Positions 16,249 to 24,550 of a stretch of 64,000 nucleotides of DNA are shown here, piece by piece. How positions within the stretch are numbered: the first letter of the stretch is position 1; every line of letters starts with the position of its first letter. Source of the DNA: Corynebacterium minutissimum (lineage in GTDB: Bacteria > Actinomycetota > Actinomycetes > Mycobacteriales > Mycobacteriaceae); the NCBI RefSeq assembly GCF_016889765.1, contig NZ_CP069533.1, forward strand, positions 2,418,001-2,482,000, read 5' to 3'. Below the pieces are notes generated by a model. That model saw only the letters and a list, made by a program, of their open reading frames with translations. It had not been told where the DNA came from and did no database searches. The translations under genes and the position numbers were made by a program.

Positions 16249-17802
16249 ATGCCTAATTCTTATCCCTCCACCGTGACCGTGGGCATCGGTGCCCTGAGCA
16301 TTGAGGAGGTCGTGGCCGTTGCGCGTTATGGTGCGAAGGTAGAGATTTCCCAGGAAGCGCTGGAGGGCATTGCCTCCACGCGTGACCGTGTAGAAGAGCT
16401 TGCCCAGGACCCGACGCCGGTTTACGGAATCTCCACTGGTTTTGGTGCGCTGGCGCGCCGCCACATCCCGGAGGAGATGCGCGCGCAGCTGCAGCTGTCC
16501 CTGGTGCGCTCCCATGCCGCAGGTACTGGTCCGGAGGTAGAGACCGAAGTTATTCGCGCTCTTATGCTTCTGCGTTTGTCTACCTTGTGTACCGGCCGCA
16601 CCGGCGTGCGTCCGGTCGTAGCAGAAACCTATGCGGCAGTGCTTAATGCCAACATTCATCCGGTGGTTCGTGAGTATGGTTCCCTGGGCTGCTCCGGTGA
16701 CCTGGCTCCGCTCGCGCACTGTGCCCTGGCGCTGTTGGGTGAAGGCGAGGTGCGCGTCGACGGCGGCGACATTACGCCCGCTGGTGAGGCCCTCGCGGCA
16801 GCCGGTATCGAGCCACTGCAGCTTCGTGAGAAGGAAGGCTTGGCCCTTATCAACGGCACCGATGGCATGTTGGGTCAGCTCTGCCTCGCTATCACTGACC
16901 TGCGCGAATTGGCCAAGACGGCTGACATCGCCACCGCGATGACGGTGGAGGGATTGCTGGGCACCCTAGTGGTCTTCGCCGACGACCTGCAGCAGCTGCG
17001 CCCGCACCCGGGTCAGGCCGATGCTGCTGCTAACATCCTCACCGTGGCCGAGGGCTCTGCGATTCTGGACGCAGCTCGTGAAGAATTCAAGAAGAACCAG
17101 GTGCAGGACGCCTACTCGGTGCGCTGTGCCCCGCAGGTGGCTGGCGGCTTCCGCGATACCTTGGCGCACACCGCACTGGTAGCTGAACGTGAGCTTGCCG
17201 CCGCCGTCGATAACCCGGTGGTGGCGAAGGACGGCCGCGTAGTCTCCAACGGCAACTTCCACGGCGCGCCGGTGGCCTACGTGCTGGACTTCCTGGCGAT
17301 TGTGGTGGCTGACCTGGCCTCCATCTCTGAGCGTCGAACGGACCGTTTCCTCGACGTTGCCCGCAACCGCGGCCTTCACGCCTTCCTGGCCGATGACCCA
17401 GGCGTAGATTCCGGCCACATGATTGCGCAGTATGCGCAGGCGGGCATCGTCTCTGAGCTCAAACGCCTGGCCAACCCGTCGTCTGCGGACTCCATCCCGT
17501 CCTCGGCGATGCAGGAGGACCACGTCTCCATGGGCTGGACTGGTGCGCGCAAACTGCGCAAGGCCGTCGACGGCCTGCAGCGTGTGCTTGCCATCGAAAT
17601 CCTGACTGCCGCCCGCGCTATCGATATGCGTGAGGGTGAGCCGGCCAAGGGGACTGGCGCGGTTATCGCCGCCCTCCGCAAGACCGTGCAGGGCCCGGGC
17701 ACAGACCGCTACTTGAGCCCGGAGATTGAGGAAACCGTGCGCCTAGTCAAGGAAGGCGCGCTCGTGGCTGCGGTGGAGGAGGTCGTCGGCACGCTGCGCT
17801 AA
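16249..17802 (+). CDS. hutH: Histidine ammonia-lyase
   Basis: From ATG 16249, preceded by AAGGAG, the product is 517 residues, the normal length for histidase. It converts L-histidine to trans-urocanate and ammonia. The signature GSLGCSGDLAPLAH is present. Residues 148-150, normally Ala-Ser-Gly, are Cys-Ser-Gly, still able to form the MIO prosthetic group since the PROSITE pattern of the family allows Cys at that position. Other conserved parts include YGISTGFGAL and the C-terminal QEDHVSMG. An upstream in-frame start at 16162 would add 29 residues without a ribosome-binding site. A strong terminator follows, so hutH is probably transcribed separately from hutUI. Confidence 0.95.
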   Translation: MPNSYPSTVTVGIGALSIEEVVAVARYGAKVEISQEALEGIASTRDRVEELAQDPTPVYGISTGFGALARRHIPEEMRAQLQLSLVRSHAAGTGPEVETEVIRALMLLRLSTLCTGRTGVRPVVAETYAAVLNANIHPVVREYGSLGCSGDLAPLAHCALALLGEGEVRVDGGDITPAGEALAAAGIEPLQLREKEGLALINGTDGMLGQLCLAITDLRELAKTADIATAMTVEGLLGTLVVFADDLQQLRPHPGQADAAANILTVAEGSAILDAAREEFKKNQVQDAYSVRCAPQVAGGFRDTLAHTALVAERELAAAVDNPVVAKDGRVVSNGNFHGAPVAYVLDFLAIVVADLASISERRTDRFLDVARNRGLHAFLADDPGVDSGHMIAQYAQAGIVSELKRLANPSSADSIPSSAMQEDHVSMGWTGARKLRKAVDGLQRVLAIEILTAARAIDMREGEPAKGTGAVIAALRKTVQGPGTDRYLSPEIEETVRLVKEGALVAAVEEVVGTLR

Positions 17803-17812
17803 GCGCCACCCC

Positions 17813-17859
17813 GGCCCCCATGGTCGTGCTGAGTTCCGCACGGTCCATGGGGGCCTTTT
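17813..17859 (+). terminator. Rho-independent terminator after hutH
   Basis: Arms GGCCCCCATGG (17813-17823) and CCATGGGGGCC (17845-17855) pair perfectly and are followed by TTTT. It separates hutH from hutUI. Confidence 0.85.
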
Positions 17860-17894
17860 CTGTGCGCACCGCCCAAGCACCGGTCGCTCGACAG

Positions 17895-17922
17895 TCTGGC
17901 ATATGAGACAGGTGGATAAAAT
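17895..17922 (+). promoter_or_regulatory. hutU promoter with candidate HutR site
   Basis: TAAAAT (17917-17922) is a good -10 box. On the minus strand, 17895-17908 reads TCTCATATGCCAGA. This agrees at 12 of 14 positions with TCTGwwATwCCAGA, the motif I recall for C. resistens HutR. The site covers the -35 region. The leader that follows is about 120 nt and contains a stem around 17991-18016 (AGCCCC..GGGGCT). Confidence 0.55.
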
Positions 17923-18051
17923 GTGGCCTGGAAGATAGGCGTGGGTCACAGTACCTTGTCCTGTGTGACGCCAACCAAGCCTTCAGGGACAGCCCCGGGA
18001 AACCGGCCTGGGGCTTGGGAGGGCGTCGAGAAGCACGAGCGAAAGGAAGTC

Positions 18052-19728
18052 ATGTCTGAACCCCGCGAAGTACGCGCCCCGCGCGGAACTGAACTCACTG
18101 CCAAGTCGTGGCAGACCGAAGCCCCGCTGCGCATGCTCATGAACAACCTTGATCCTGAGGTTGCTGAGCGCCCCGAGGACCTCGTCGTCTACGGCGGCAC
18201 TGGGCGTGCTGCCCGCAGCTGGGAAGCCTTCGATGCCATCGTGGAGTCTCTGAAAGACCTCGAGTCCGATGAGACCCTCTTGGTGCAGTCCGGCAAGCCG
18301 GTGGGTATCTGGAAAACCAACGAGTGGGCACCGCGCGTGCTCATTGCGAATTCCAACCTGGTCGGTGACTGGGCCAACTGGGAGCACTTCCGCCAGCTCG
18401 AGGATGAAGGCTTGATGATGTACGGCCAGATGACGGCCGGTTCCTGGATTTACATTGCGACCCAGGGCATCCTGCAGGGAACCTTTGAGACTTTCGCGGC
18501 CGTGGCCAAGAAGCGTTTCAACGGCACGCTTGCCGGTACCTTCACCCTGACCGGCGGCTGCGGCGGCATGGGCGGTGCACAGCCGCTGTCCGTCACCCTC
18601 AACGGCGGTGCCTGTCTCATCGTGGATGTGGACGAGACCCGCTTGAAGCGCCGTCAGCACAAGCGCTACCTCGATGAGGTTGTTACCGACCTGGATGAGG
18701 CTCTCAAGCTGGTGTTGGAGGCCAAGGAGAACAAGAAGCCGCTGTCCGTCGGCCTGGTGGGCAACGCCGCCGAGGTCTTCCCGGAGGTGCTGCGTCGCCA
18801 GCGCGCCGGCGAGTTCACCGTGGATATCGTCACGGACCAGACCTCCGCGCACGACCCGCTGAGCTACCTGCCCACCGAAATCACGGTGGAGGATTGGCAC
18901 AACGAGGCCAAGGCGGATCCGACCACCTTCACCAAGAAGGCTCGCGAGGCCATGGCCGCCCAGGTCCAGGCCATGGTGGAATTCCAGGACGAGGGCGCTG
19001 AGGTCTTCGACTACGGCAACTCCATCCGCGACGAGGCCCGCAAGGCCGGCTACCAGCGCGCCTTCGAGTTCCCGGGCTTCGTCCCGGCCTACATCCGCCC
19101 GCTCTTCTGCGAGGGTCTCGGACCTTTCCGCTGGGCAGCGCTTTCCGGCGACCCGGAGGACATCAAGGTCACCGACCAGGCGCTCAAGGAGCTCTTCCCG
19201 GACAACGAGCACCTGCACAACTGGCTCGATGCCGCCGAGGAGTACGTGGAGTTCGAGGGCCTGCCGGCACGTATTTGCTGGCTGGGCTACAACGAGCGCC
19301 ACAAGGCCGGCCTGCTCTTCAACGACTTGGTCAAGGAAGGCAAGATCAAGGCTCCGATCGTCATCGGCCGCGACCACCTGGACTCCGGCTCCGTGGCCTC
19401 CCCGTACCGCGAGACCGAGGCCATGCTCGATGGCACCGATGCTGTGGCCGACTGGCCGCTGCTCAACGCCATGACCGCTGTCTCCTCCGGTGCCACCTGG
19501 GTATCCATCCACCACGGCGGTGGCGTGGGCATGGGTCGCTCCATCCACGCCGGTCAGGTCACCGTGGCCGATGGCACCGAGCTGGCCGCCGCCAAGCTGC
19601 GTGCGGTGCTGACCAACGACCCAGGCATGGGTGTTATCCGCCACGTGGATTCCGGTTACACTCGCGCCAAGGAAGTCGCCGACGAGCGCGGCGTGCGTAT
19701 CCCGATGGAGTTCAAGGCCCGCGACTAG
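18052..19728 (+). CDS. hutU: Urocanate hydratase
   Basis: From ATG 18052, preceded by AAAGGAAG, the product is 558 residues, matching urocanases (about 557). The enzyme uses tightly bound NAD+ to hydrate urocanate to 4-imidazolone-5-propionate. Visible family features are the NAD-binding segment GGCGGMGGAQPL and the conserved active-site Cys at about 409 in ARICWLGYNERHKAG. The segment HHGGGVGMG lies near the C-terminus. The in-frame extension to 17923 lies in the leader and has no ribosome-binding site. hutI follows after 21 nt in the same operon. Confidence 0.96.
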   Translation: MSEPREVRAPRGTELTAKSWQTEAPLRMLMNNLDPEVAERPEDLVVYGGTGRAARSWEAFDAIVESLKDLESDETLLVQSGKPVGIWKTNEWAPRVLIANSNLVGDWANWEHFRQLEDEGLMMYGQMTAGSWIYIATQGILQGTFETFAAVAKKRFNGTLAGTFTLTGGCGGMGGAQPLSVTLNGGACLIVDVDETRLKRRQHKRYLDEVVTDLDEALKLVLEAKENKKPLSVGLVGNAAEVFPEVLRRQRAGEFTVDIVTDQTSAHDPLSYLPTEITVEDWHNEAKADPTTFTKKAREAMAAQVQAMVEFQDEGAEVFDYGNSIRDEARKAGYQRAFEFPGFVPAYIRPLFCEGLGPFRWAALSGDPEDIKVTDQALKELFPDNEHLHNWLDAAEEYVEFEGLPARICWLGYNERHKAGLLFNDLVKEGKIKAPIVIGRDHLDSGSVASPYRETEAMLDGTDAVADWPLLNAMTAVSSGATWVSIHHGGGVGMGRSIHAGQVTVADGTELAAAKLRAVLTNDPGMGVIRHVDSGYTRAKEVADERGVRIPMEFKARD

Positions 19729-19749
19729 ACACGAGAGGAAAAGAAGATC

Positions 19750-20928
19750 ATGTCCACCCTGTTTACTGGAATCTCAGAGCTGCGTACGGTGTCGGAGGCC
19801 GGCACGCTTGCCGACGCCGCCCTTATCGCCAACACCGACGGCACCATCGCCTGGATCGGCCCGGCCTCCGAGGCCCCGGCTGCGGATGAAAAGGTTGACC
19901 TTGGCGGGCGCGCAGTTCTGCCGGGCTGGGTGGATTCCCATACGCACATGATCTTCGACGGCGACCGCTCCGCTGAGTTCGAAGCCCGCATGGCGGGTGA
20001 GTCCTACCAGGCCGGCGGCATCGCCGTAACCATGGATGCCACCCGCTCGGCGGGGGAGGAGCGTCTGGAAAAGCTCCTCGTGGAACGCATCGCTGCTGCC
20101 CACCGCGGTGGTACGACGACCTTGGAGACGAAGACCGGCTATGGCCTCAACACTGAGTCCGAGATTGAGGCCGCTCGGGTAGCTGCCCGCCACGTCGATG
20201 ACGTCACCTTCCTCGGCGCGCACCTCGTGCCGCCGGGAGCGGAAGCGGAAACCTACCTCGACGAGGTTGTCGGCCCGATGCTCGATGGTGTCGCCGAACA
20301 CGTGCAGTGGATCGACGTCTTCTGCGAGCGCGGCGCCTTTGACGAGGAGCAGTCGCGCCACGTGCTGGAGGCAGGCAAAGCCCGCGGACTCGGCGTGCGC
20401 GTGCACGGCAACCAACTCGGCGAGGGGCCTGGTGTGGCGCTCGCCGTGGAGTTGGGCGCGGCTTCCGTGGACCACGTCAACTACCTCAGCGATGCTGATA
20501 TCGAGGCGCTGGCCTCCTCCGAGACGGTGGCCACGCTGTTGCCGGCCTGTGATCTGTCGACCCGCGAGCCGCTGGCCCCGGGGCGCAAGCTTCTCGATGC
20601 CGGCGCGACCGTCGCCATCGCCTCCAACCTCAACCCCGGCACGTCGTACACGTCCTCGATGAACTTCTGTGTCACCACGGCCGTGCTCCAGCAGCACCTC
20701 ACCCTTGATGAGGCCATTGCTGCCGGCACGGTGGGTGGAGCTACCGCACTGCGTCGTCAGAATGTTGGTGAAGGTAAGGATGCGCAGGGCCGTCCGGCCA
20801 AGGGCTCGCTGGTCGTCGGCGCTGCCGCGGACCTCCACGTCCTCGATGCTCCGAGCGCCATCCACTTGGCCTACCGGCCGGGCATGCCGATGACGTTTAA
20901 GACCTTCGTCGGTGGCCGCGAGGTCTAG
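19750..20928 (+). CDS. hutI: Imidazolonepropionase
   Basis: The 392-residue protein is a metal-dependent amidohydrolase that opens the ring of 4-imidazolone-5-propionate to N-formimino-L-glutamate, the substrate of HutG. The metal-binding DSHTH motif is near residues 61-65, TKTGYGLN is the family signature, and conserved His residues occur in GAHLVP and VHGNQL. The segment SNLNPGTSY is near residue 295. AGAGGAAAAGAAG precedes the start. The operon seems to end in the hairpin region at 20938-21041. Confidence 0.95.
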   Translation: MSTLFTGISELRTVSEAGTLADAALIANTDGTIAWIGPASEAPAADEKVDLGGRAVLPGWVDSHTHMIFDGDRSAEFEARMAGESYQAGGIAVTMDATRSAGEERLEKLLVERIAAAHRGGTTTLETKTGYGLNTESEIEAARVAARHVDDVTFLGAHLVPPGAEAETYLDEVVGPMLDGVAEHVQWIDVFCERGAFDEEQSRHVLEAGKARGLGVRVHGNQLGEGPGVALAVELGAASVDHVNYLSDADIEALASSETVATLLPACDLSTREPLAPGRKLLDAGATVAIASNLNPGTSYTSSMNFCVTTAVLQQHLTLDEAIAAGTVGGATALRRQNVGEGKDAQGRPAKGSLVVGAAADLHVLDAPSAIHLAYRPGMPMTFKTFVGGREV

Positions 20929-20937
20929 CCCCGTGGG

Positions 20938-21041
20938 CAAAGGCACCATATGAGGGGCACCTTATGAAGAAAACCGTATACGTCGACCTGGGGTTTTAGG
21001 CGTCGAAGGCGGTAAAAGGTGCCTTTAGTATGGTGCCTTTG
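20938..21041. repeat. Intergenic hairpin element with 14-bp tandem repeat
   Basis: The outer arms at 20938-20950 and 21029-21041 (CAAAGGCACCATA and its complement) pair perfectly over 13 bp. A second pair, GGCACCTT at 20956-20963 and AAGGTGCC at 21016-21023, continues the stem. The left side is also a tandem repeat, GGCACCATATGAGG then GGCACCTTATGAAG (20942-20969). There is no T-run. It may terminate hutUI or be a dispersed repeat, and the core ACCwTATGAG recurs in the element at 37832. Confidence 0.65.
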
Positions 21042-21172
21042 GTCTTTCGGGACCTGCGGACTCTAGGGATTGGGTAAGGCCCACGGGGGAGTGGGGAGCA
21101 GCATGGGGGGGAGCGGCAGGCTGCGGGGAGGAATAGATAATCTCACCGCAGTGCCGTACTCTGGTCTAAGCA

Positions 21173-23149
21173 ATGAGCATTACCGATAACGTCACCGGCG
21201 GCGTCAACGAGCCGGAAGAATTCAATAAGTCGGAATCTCAGGAAAACTCGCAAGGTGGCGAAGCGCAGGACGCTTCGCAGGCTTCTAGCCAGGACACCGG
21301 GGCTGCGAATAACCCTGAGGACACCGGCGCTGAAGAAACTTCAGCCAACGACAACTCCCAGGGTTTTGCGCACCTCGGTCTGCCTGATGACGTTCAGGAA
21401 GCCGTAGCTAAGGTGGGCTTTACCAAGCCATCCCCAATTCAGGAAGAAACCATCCCGATCCTCATGGAGGGCCGCGACGTCGTCGGCCTCGCCCAGACGG
21501 GTACAGGTAAGACCGCAGCCTTCGCGCTGCCGGTTCTCTCCCAGATCGATACCAAGGCCCGCTACCCGCAGGCACTCGTTCTCGCGCCCACGCGCGAGCT
21601 GGCCCTCCAGGTCGCGGACTCCTTCCAGTCCTTCGCCGACCACTTGGGCCGCATCGACGTCCTGCCCATCTACGGCGGCCAGGCCTATGGCATTCAGCTC
21701 TCCGGGCTGCGCCGCGGTGCCCAGATCATCGTCGGCACCCCGGGCCGTGTCATCGACCACCTGGAGAAGGGTTCCCTGGACATCTCCCAGCTGCGCTTCC
21801 TCGTCCTCGATGAGGCGGACGAGATGCTCAACATGGGCTTCCAGGAAGACGTTGAGCGCATTCTTGAGGACACCCCGGAGGACAAGCAGGTCGCACTCTT
21901 CTCGGCCACCATGCCGAATTCGATTCGCCGCCTGTCCAAGCAGTACCTCAACAACCCCGCCGAGGTCACTGTGAAGTCGGAGCGCCGCACGAATGACAAC
22001 ATCACGCAGCGCTTCCTGCTGACCCCGCACCGCCACAAGATGGATGCGTTTACCCGCATCCTCGAGGTCATTGATTACGACGCCATCATCGTCTTCTGTC
22101 GCACCAAGCACGCGACGGAGGACGTGGCCGACAGCCTCAAGGAGGCCGGCTACAACGCTGCCGCTATCAACGGCGATATCGCTCAGCAACAGCGTGAGCG
22201 CACCGTGGACCAGCTCAAGGATGGCCGCCTGGACATTCTCGTGGCGACCGACGTCGCCGCGCGTGGCCTCGACGTGGACCGCATTACCCACGTGGTCAAC
22301 TACGACATTCCGAATGACACCGAGTCCTATGTGCACCGTATCGGCCGTACCGGCCGTGCTGGCCGCACGGGCGAGGCCATCCTGTTCGTCACCCCGCGTG
22401 AGCGCCGCATGCTGCGCTCCATTGAGCGCGTGACCAACGCCCGCTTGGAGGAGATGGACCTTCCGACCGCGGATGAGGTCAACGCCAAGCGCAAGGAGAA
22501 GTTCTTCGCTTCCATCGGTGCTTCGCAGGAGGACAAGCAGTTCGAGTTCTTCCGCGACATGGTGCGCGAGTACTCTGCTGCAGAAAACGTGGCGATGGAC
22601 GATATCGCTGCGGCCTTGGCCGTGCAGCTACAGGGCGGGACGGAGTTCCTGCTCAAGGAGCGCCCAATGACCAAGAAGGATCGTCGCGAGCGCGAACGCT
22701 TCGACCGCGATGACCGCGGGCGTGACCGCGGCCGTGACCGCGACCGCGGTGGCCGTGGACGAGATCGTGACCGAGGCCCGCGCCGCCCAGACGGCGACTT
22801 CGAAACCTACCGTCTGGACGTGGGCAAGCGCCAGAACGTGCGCCCAGGCGCCATCGTTGGTGCGCTGGCTAACGAAGGTGGTTTGACCTCCAAGGACTTC
22901 GGCCGAATCACCATTGCGGTGGGCCATACCCTGGTGGATTTGCCGAAGAATCTGGACCCGGCTGTTCTGGACCGTCTCAAGGACACCCGCATTTCCGGCC
23001 AGCTGATCAAGATCCAGAAGGATACTGGCCGCCCGCCGCGCCGTAACTTCGATGATGATCGTGGCGGCCGCGGTGGACGCGGCGGCCGTGGTGGTTATCG
23101 CGACCGCGACCGCGGTGGACGTGGCGGCCGTGGAGGCTGGCGCGACTAA
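21173..23149 (+). CDS. DEAD-box ATP-dependent RNA helicase
   Basis: The 658-residue protein carries the full DEAD-box set: Q motif before residue 100, AQTGTGKT (Lys 113), DEAD at 213-216, SAT, and HRIGRTGRAG in the second RecA domain. Residues about 530-560 and the C-terminus are Arg/Gly/Asp-rich (repeated RGGRGG), typical of RNA-binding tails. Between them lies a DbpA/CsdA-like RNA-binding domain (VGALANEGGLTSKDFGRI). The first 60 residues are acidic and low in complexity. It is CsdA/DeaD-like, acting in ribosome assembly or mRNA turnover, often in the cold. TACTCT ends 10 nt before the ATG and no ribosome-binding site is evident. Confidence 0.92.
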   Translation: MSITDNVTGGVNEPEEFNKSESQENSQGGEAQDASQASSQDTGAANNPEDTGAEETSANDNSQGFAHLGLPDDVQEAVAKVGFTKPSPIQEETIPILMEGRDVVGLAQTGTGKTAAFALPVLSQIDTKARYPQALVLAPTRELALQVADSFQSFADHLGRIDVLPIYGGQAYGIQLSGLRRGAQIIVGTPGRVIDHLEKGSLDISQLRFLVLDEADEMLNMGFQEDVERILEDTPEDKQVALFSATMPNSIRRLSKQYLNNPAEVTVKSERRTNDNITQRFLLTPHRHKMDAFTRILEVIDYDAIIVFCRTKHATEDVADSLKEAGYNAAAINGDIAQQQRERTVDQLKDGRLDILVATDVAARGLDVDRITHVVNYDIPNDTESYVHRIGRTGRAGRTGEAILFVTPRERRMLRSIERVTNARLEEMDLPTADEVNAKRKEKFFASIGASQEDKQFEFFRDMVREYSAAENVAMDDIAAALAVQLQGGTEFLLKERPMTKKDRRERERFDRDDRGRDRGRDRDRGGRGRDRDRGPRRPDGDFETYRLDVGKRQNVRPGAIVGALANEGGLTSKDFGRITIAVGHTLVDLPKNLDPAVLDRLKDTRISGQLIKIQKDTGRPPRRNFDDDRGGRGGRGGRGGYRDRDRGGRGGRGGWRD

Positions 23150-23193
23150 GTAACTGTCGGCGCTAGTGCACGTGCTCGTGCCGACACAGAAAA

Positions 23194-23260
23194 CCCCCCG
23201 AACTTGCGAAAGTCTTAGCCCAGATAGGATTTCTGAGCAGACTTTCGTGAGTTCGGGAGG
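23194..23260. terminator. Bidirectional terminator after the DEAD-box helicase gene
   Basis: Arms 23194-23214 and 23240-23260 pair at 18 of 21 positions (CCCCCCGAACTTGCGAAAGTC against its near complement). It lies between converging genes and can serve both. Confidence 0.75.
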
Positions 23261-23302
23261 TTGTGCGTTTTCGGTGTGCTGTCCTGGGACTCTAAAAGTG
23301 AG

Positions 23303-23746
23303 TTACACGTACATCAGGATGGCGCAGACAACCCACAGCAGGTTGAAGATACCGGAGAACATAGCCAGTTGCTTCTTCAGCTTGGCCACATCGGCGCTGC
23401 CCGGGCTAGCAATCGCAGCCATAGCCTTGTTCTGCTTCGGGATAACCACGACGAGCAGAATGACCCAGGCAATAACGGAGAGCAGAAGGGCAATGTGGAA
23501 CTGGACCTGGGACTTATAGGCGTCAAGGTCAGTAAGGAAGACAGCTAGTCCGATTACCGGAACGATGGCAGAGATGTAGCCATACGTCGAGGTGATCTTG
23601 TTGAGGATGCCCGCTGCGCCAGCAGCGGACGCATCGCCAGCAGCGGCCTTCTCAAGTTGGCCGGGGAAGGCAGAAGTGGAGACACACACGGTACCGACCA
23701 ACAAAATGGCGGCGAAGGCGTGGAGGAAGATGAGCAAGCTAGTCAT
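23303..23746 (-). CDS. Small membrane protein, four spans
   Basis: The 147-residue product has hydrophobic segments at about 5-22, 53-70, 83-102 and 125-146, joined by short loops. The first loop is rich in Ala and Gly (LEKAAAGDASAAGAAG). I recognise no function. The pattern resembles small conserved integral membrane proteins found in Corynebacterium, sometimes annotated simply as membrane protein. ATG 23746 lacks a clear ribosome-binding site. It ends at the bidirectional terminator. Confidence 0.7.
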   Translation of the reverse strand: MTSLLIFLHAFAAILLVGTVCVSTSAFPGQLEKAAAGDASAAGAAGILNKITSTYGYISAIVPVIGLAVFLTDLDAYKSQVQFHIALLLSVIAWVILLVVVIPKQNKAMAAIASPGSADVAKLKKQLAMFSGIFNLLWVVCAILMYV

Positions 23747-23792
23747 GAGGAGAAGTCTTTACCTTTCTGGTCATGGGTTTCCCTGCGAAAGT

Positions 23793-24341
23793 CTAACGAC
23801 GCTCCGTGATGAAATCGAATCGACACTGATGGCGCATTGCCTCGTAGTCACGGGCGGGGAGCGGTAGCTCATACTTCCGCGCAACGGCAGCGAGCCTGCG
23901 TGAATAGTCGCAGCGATCTGACGGCGGAAGCCAATCAGCCGGCAAAGAATCGGACTTTGCTTGGTTCAGGCTGCGGGCGGTGGCAACAAGGTTGAGCGGA
24001 TCGTTGGCAAACGCCAGCTTTTGCTCCCTAGTCCACGTCGATGCACCGAGGTCCCATGCTGCAGAGAGAGGAAAGACGTGGTCCACTTCAACGCGGTCTG
24101 GGGCGGGGCCACTGGAGTAAGGATCAACAAGGACGCCGTTGATAGTTTGGGTGTCCTTGATGGCCTCGCGTGTGCCAGGCAGCCAACCACCAAAATCAGC
24201 ACGTTCATAACCCGGCGTTGATACGCGTGCCGGCACTGTGGCCACTCCCAGGCTGGGGCCCGGGAAGAAGTGGTATCCGGCATAGGTGAGTGTGGCTAGG
24301 GAAAGGAGTCCGAAATAGGCGGTACGCAGGTCCATGACCAT
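23793..24341 (-). CDS. Exported HNH endonuclease-family protein (DUF1524-like)
   Basis: The 182-residue protein begins with a short hydrophobic segment (residues 6-26) that looks like a signal peptide or membrane anchor. The core has the DUF1524/GmrSD-type HNH pattern: VEVDHVFPLSAAWDLGA (the DH pair), then ANDPLNLVATARSLNQAKSD (the N..N motif), with PPSDRCDYSRR further on. Such secreted nucleases are widespread in actinobacteria and presumably degrade extracellular DNA. The second ATG at 24335 is equally possible as start. Confidence 0.85.
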   Translation of the reverse strand: MVMDLRTAYFGLLSLATLTYAGYHFFPGPSLGVATVPARVSTPGYERADFGGWLPGTREAIKDTQTINGVLVDPYSSGPAPDRVEVDHVFPLSAAWDLGASTWTREQKLAFANDPLNLVATARSLNQAKSDSLPADWLPPSDRCDYSRRLAAVARKYELPLPARDYEAMRHQCRFDFITERR

Positions 24342-24429
24342 TTAGACTGTGTGCAACGTTGAGAGGTTCCCTGTAGAGATGTCGAGAAGTGTGGAGATGA
24401 AGGGAACGTGTGCGGGGGATTAATAAAAC

Positions 24430-24459
24430 TTGACACAATCAAATGAAGGTTAATAATAA
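24430..24459 (+). promoter_or_regulatory. Promoter of the secreted lipase gene
   Basis: TTGACA (24430-24435), an 18-nt spacer and TAATAA (24454-24459) form a good promoter in an AT-rich stretch. The transcript would have a leader of about 80 nt that includes the duplicated ribosome-binding site. A second TTGACA at 24501-24506 has no good partner. Confidence 0.55.
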
Positions 24460-24510
24460 ACATGACCTTTCTTAGAAAGAGTCAAAACCTATCGAACCTG
24501 TTGACACTGC

Positions 24511-24550
24511 TTAAAGAAAGGATATGCAGTTTAAAGAAAGGATATGCAGT
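24511..24550 (+). repeat. Exact 20-bp tandem duplication over the lipase ribosome-binding site
   Basis: The 20-mer TTAAAGAAAGGATATGCAGT occurs twice without interruption (24511-24530 and 24531-24550). Each copy holds AAAGGA. Only the second copy leads into the GTG start at 24549. The first copy gives an out-of-frame ATG at 24524. Confidence 0.95.

Noticed and set aside
17983..19644. Minus-strand frame of 553 codons opposite hutU
   Set aside because: hutU is unmistakable on the plus strand. The antisense frame is an effect of high G+C codon use.
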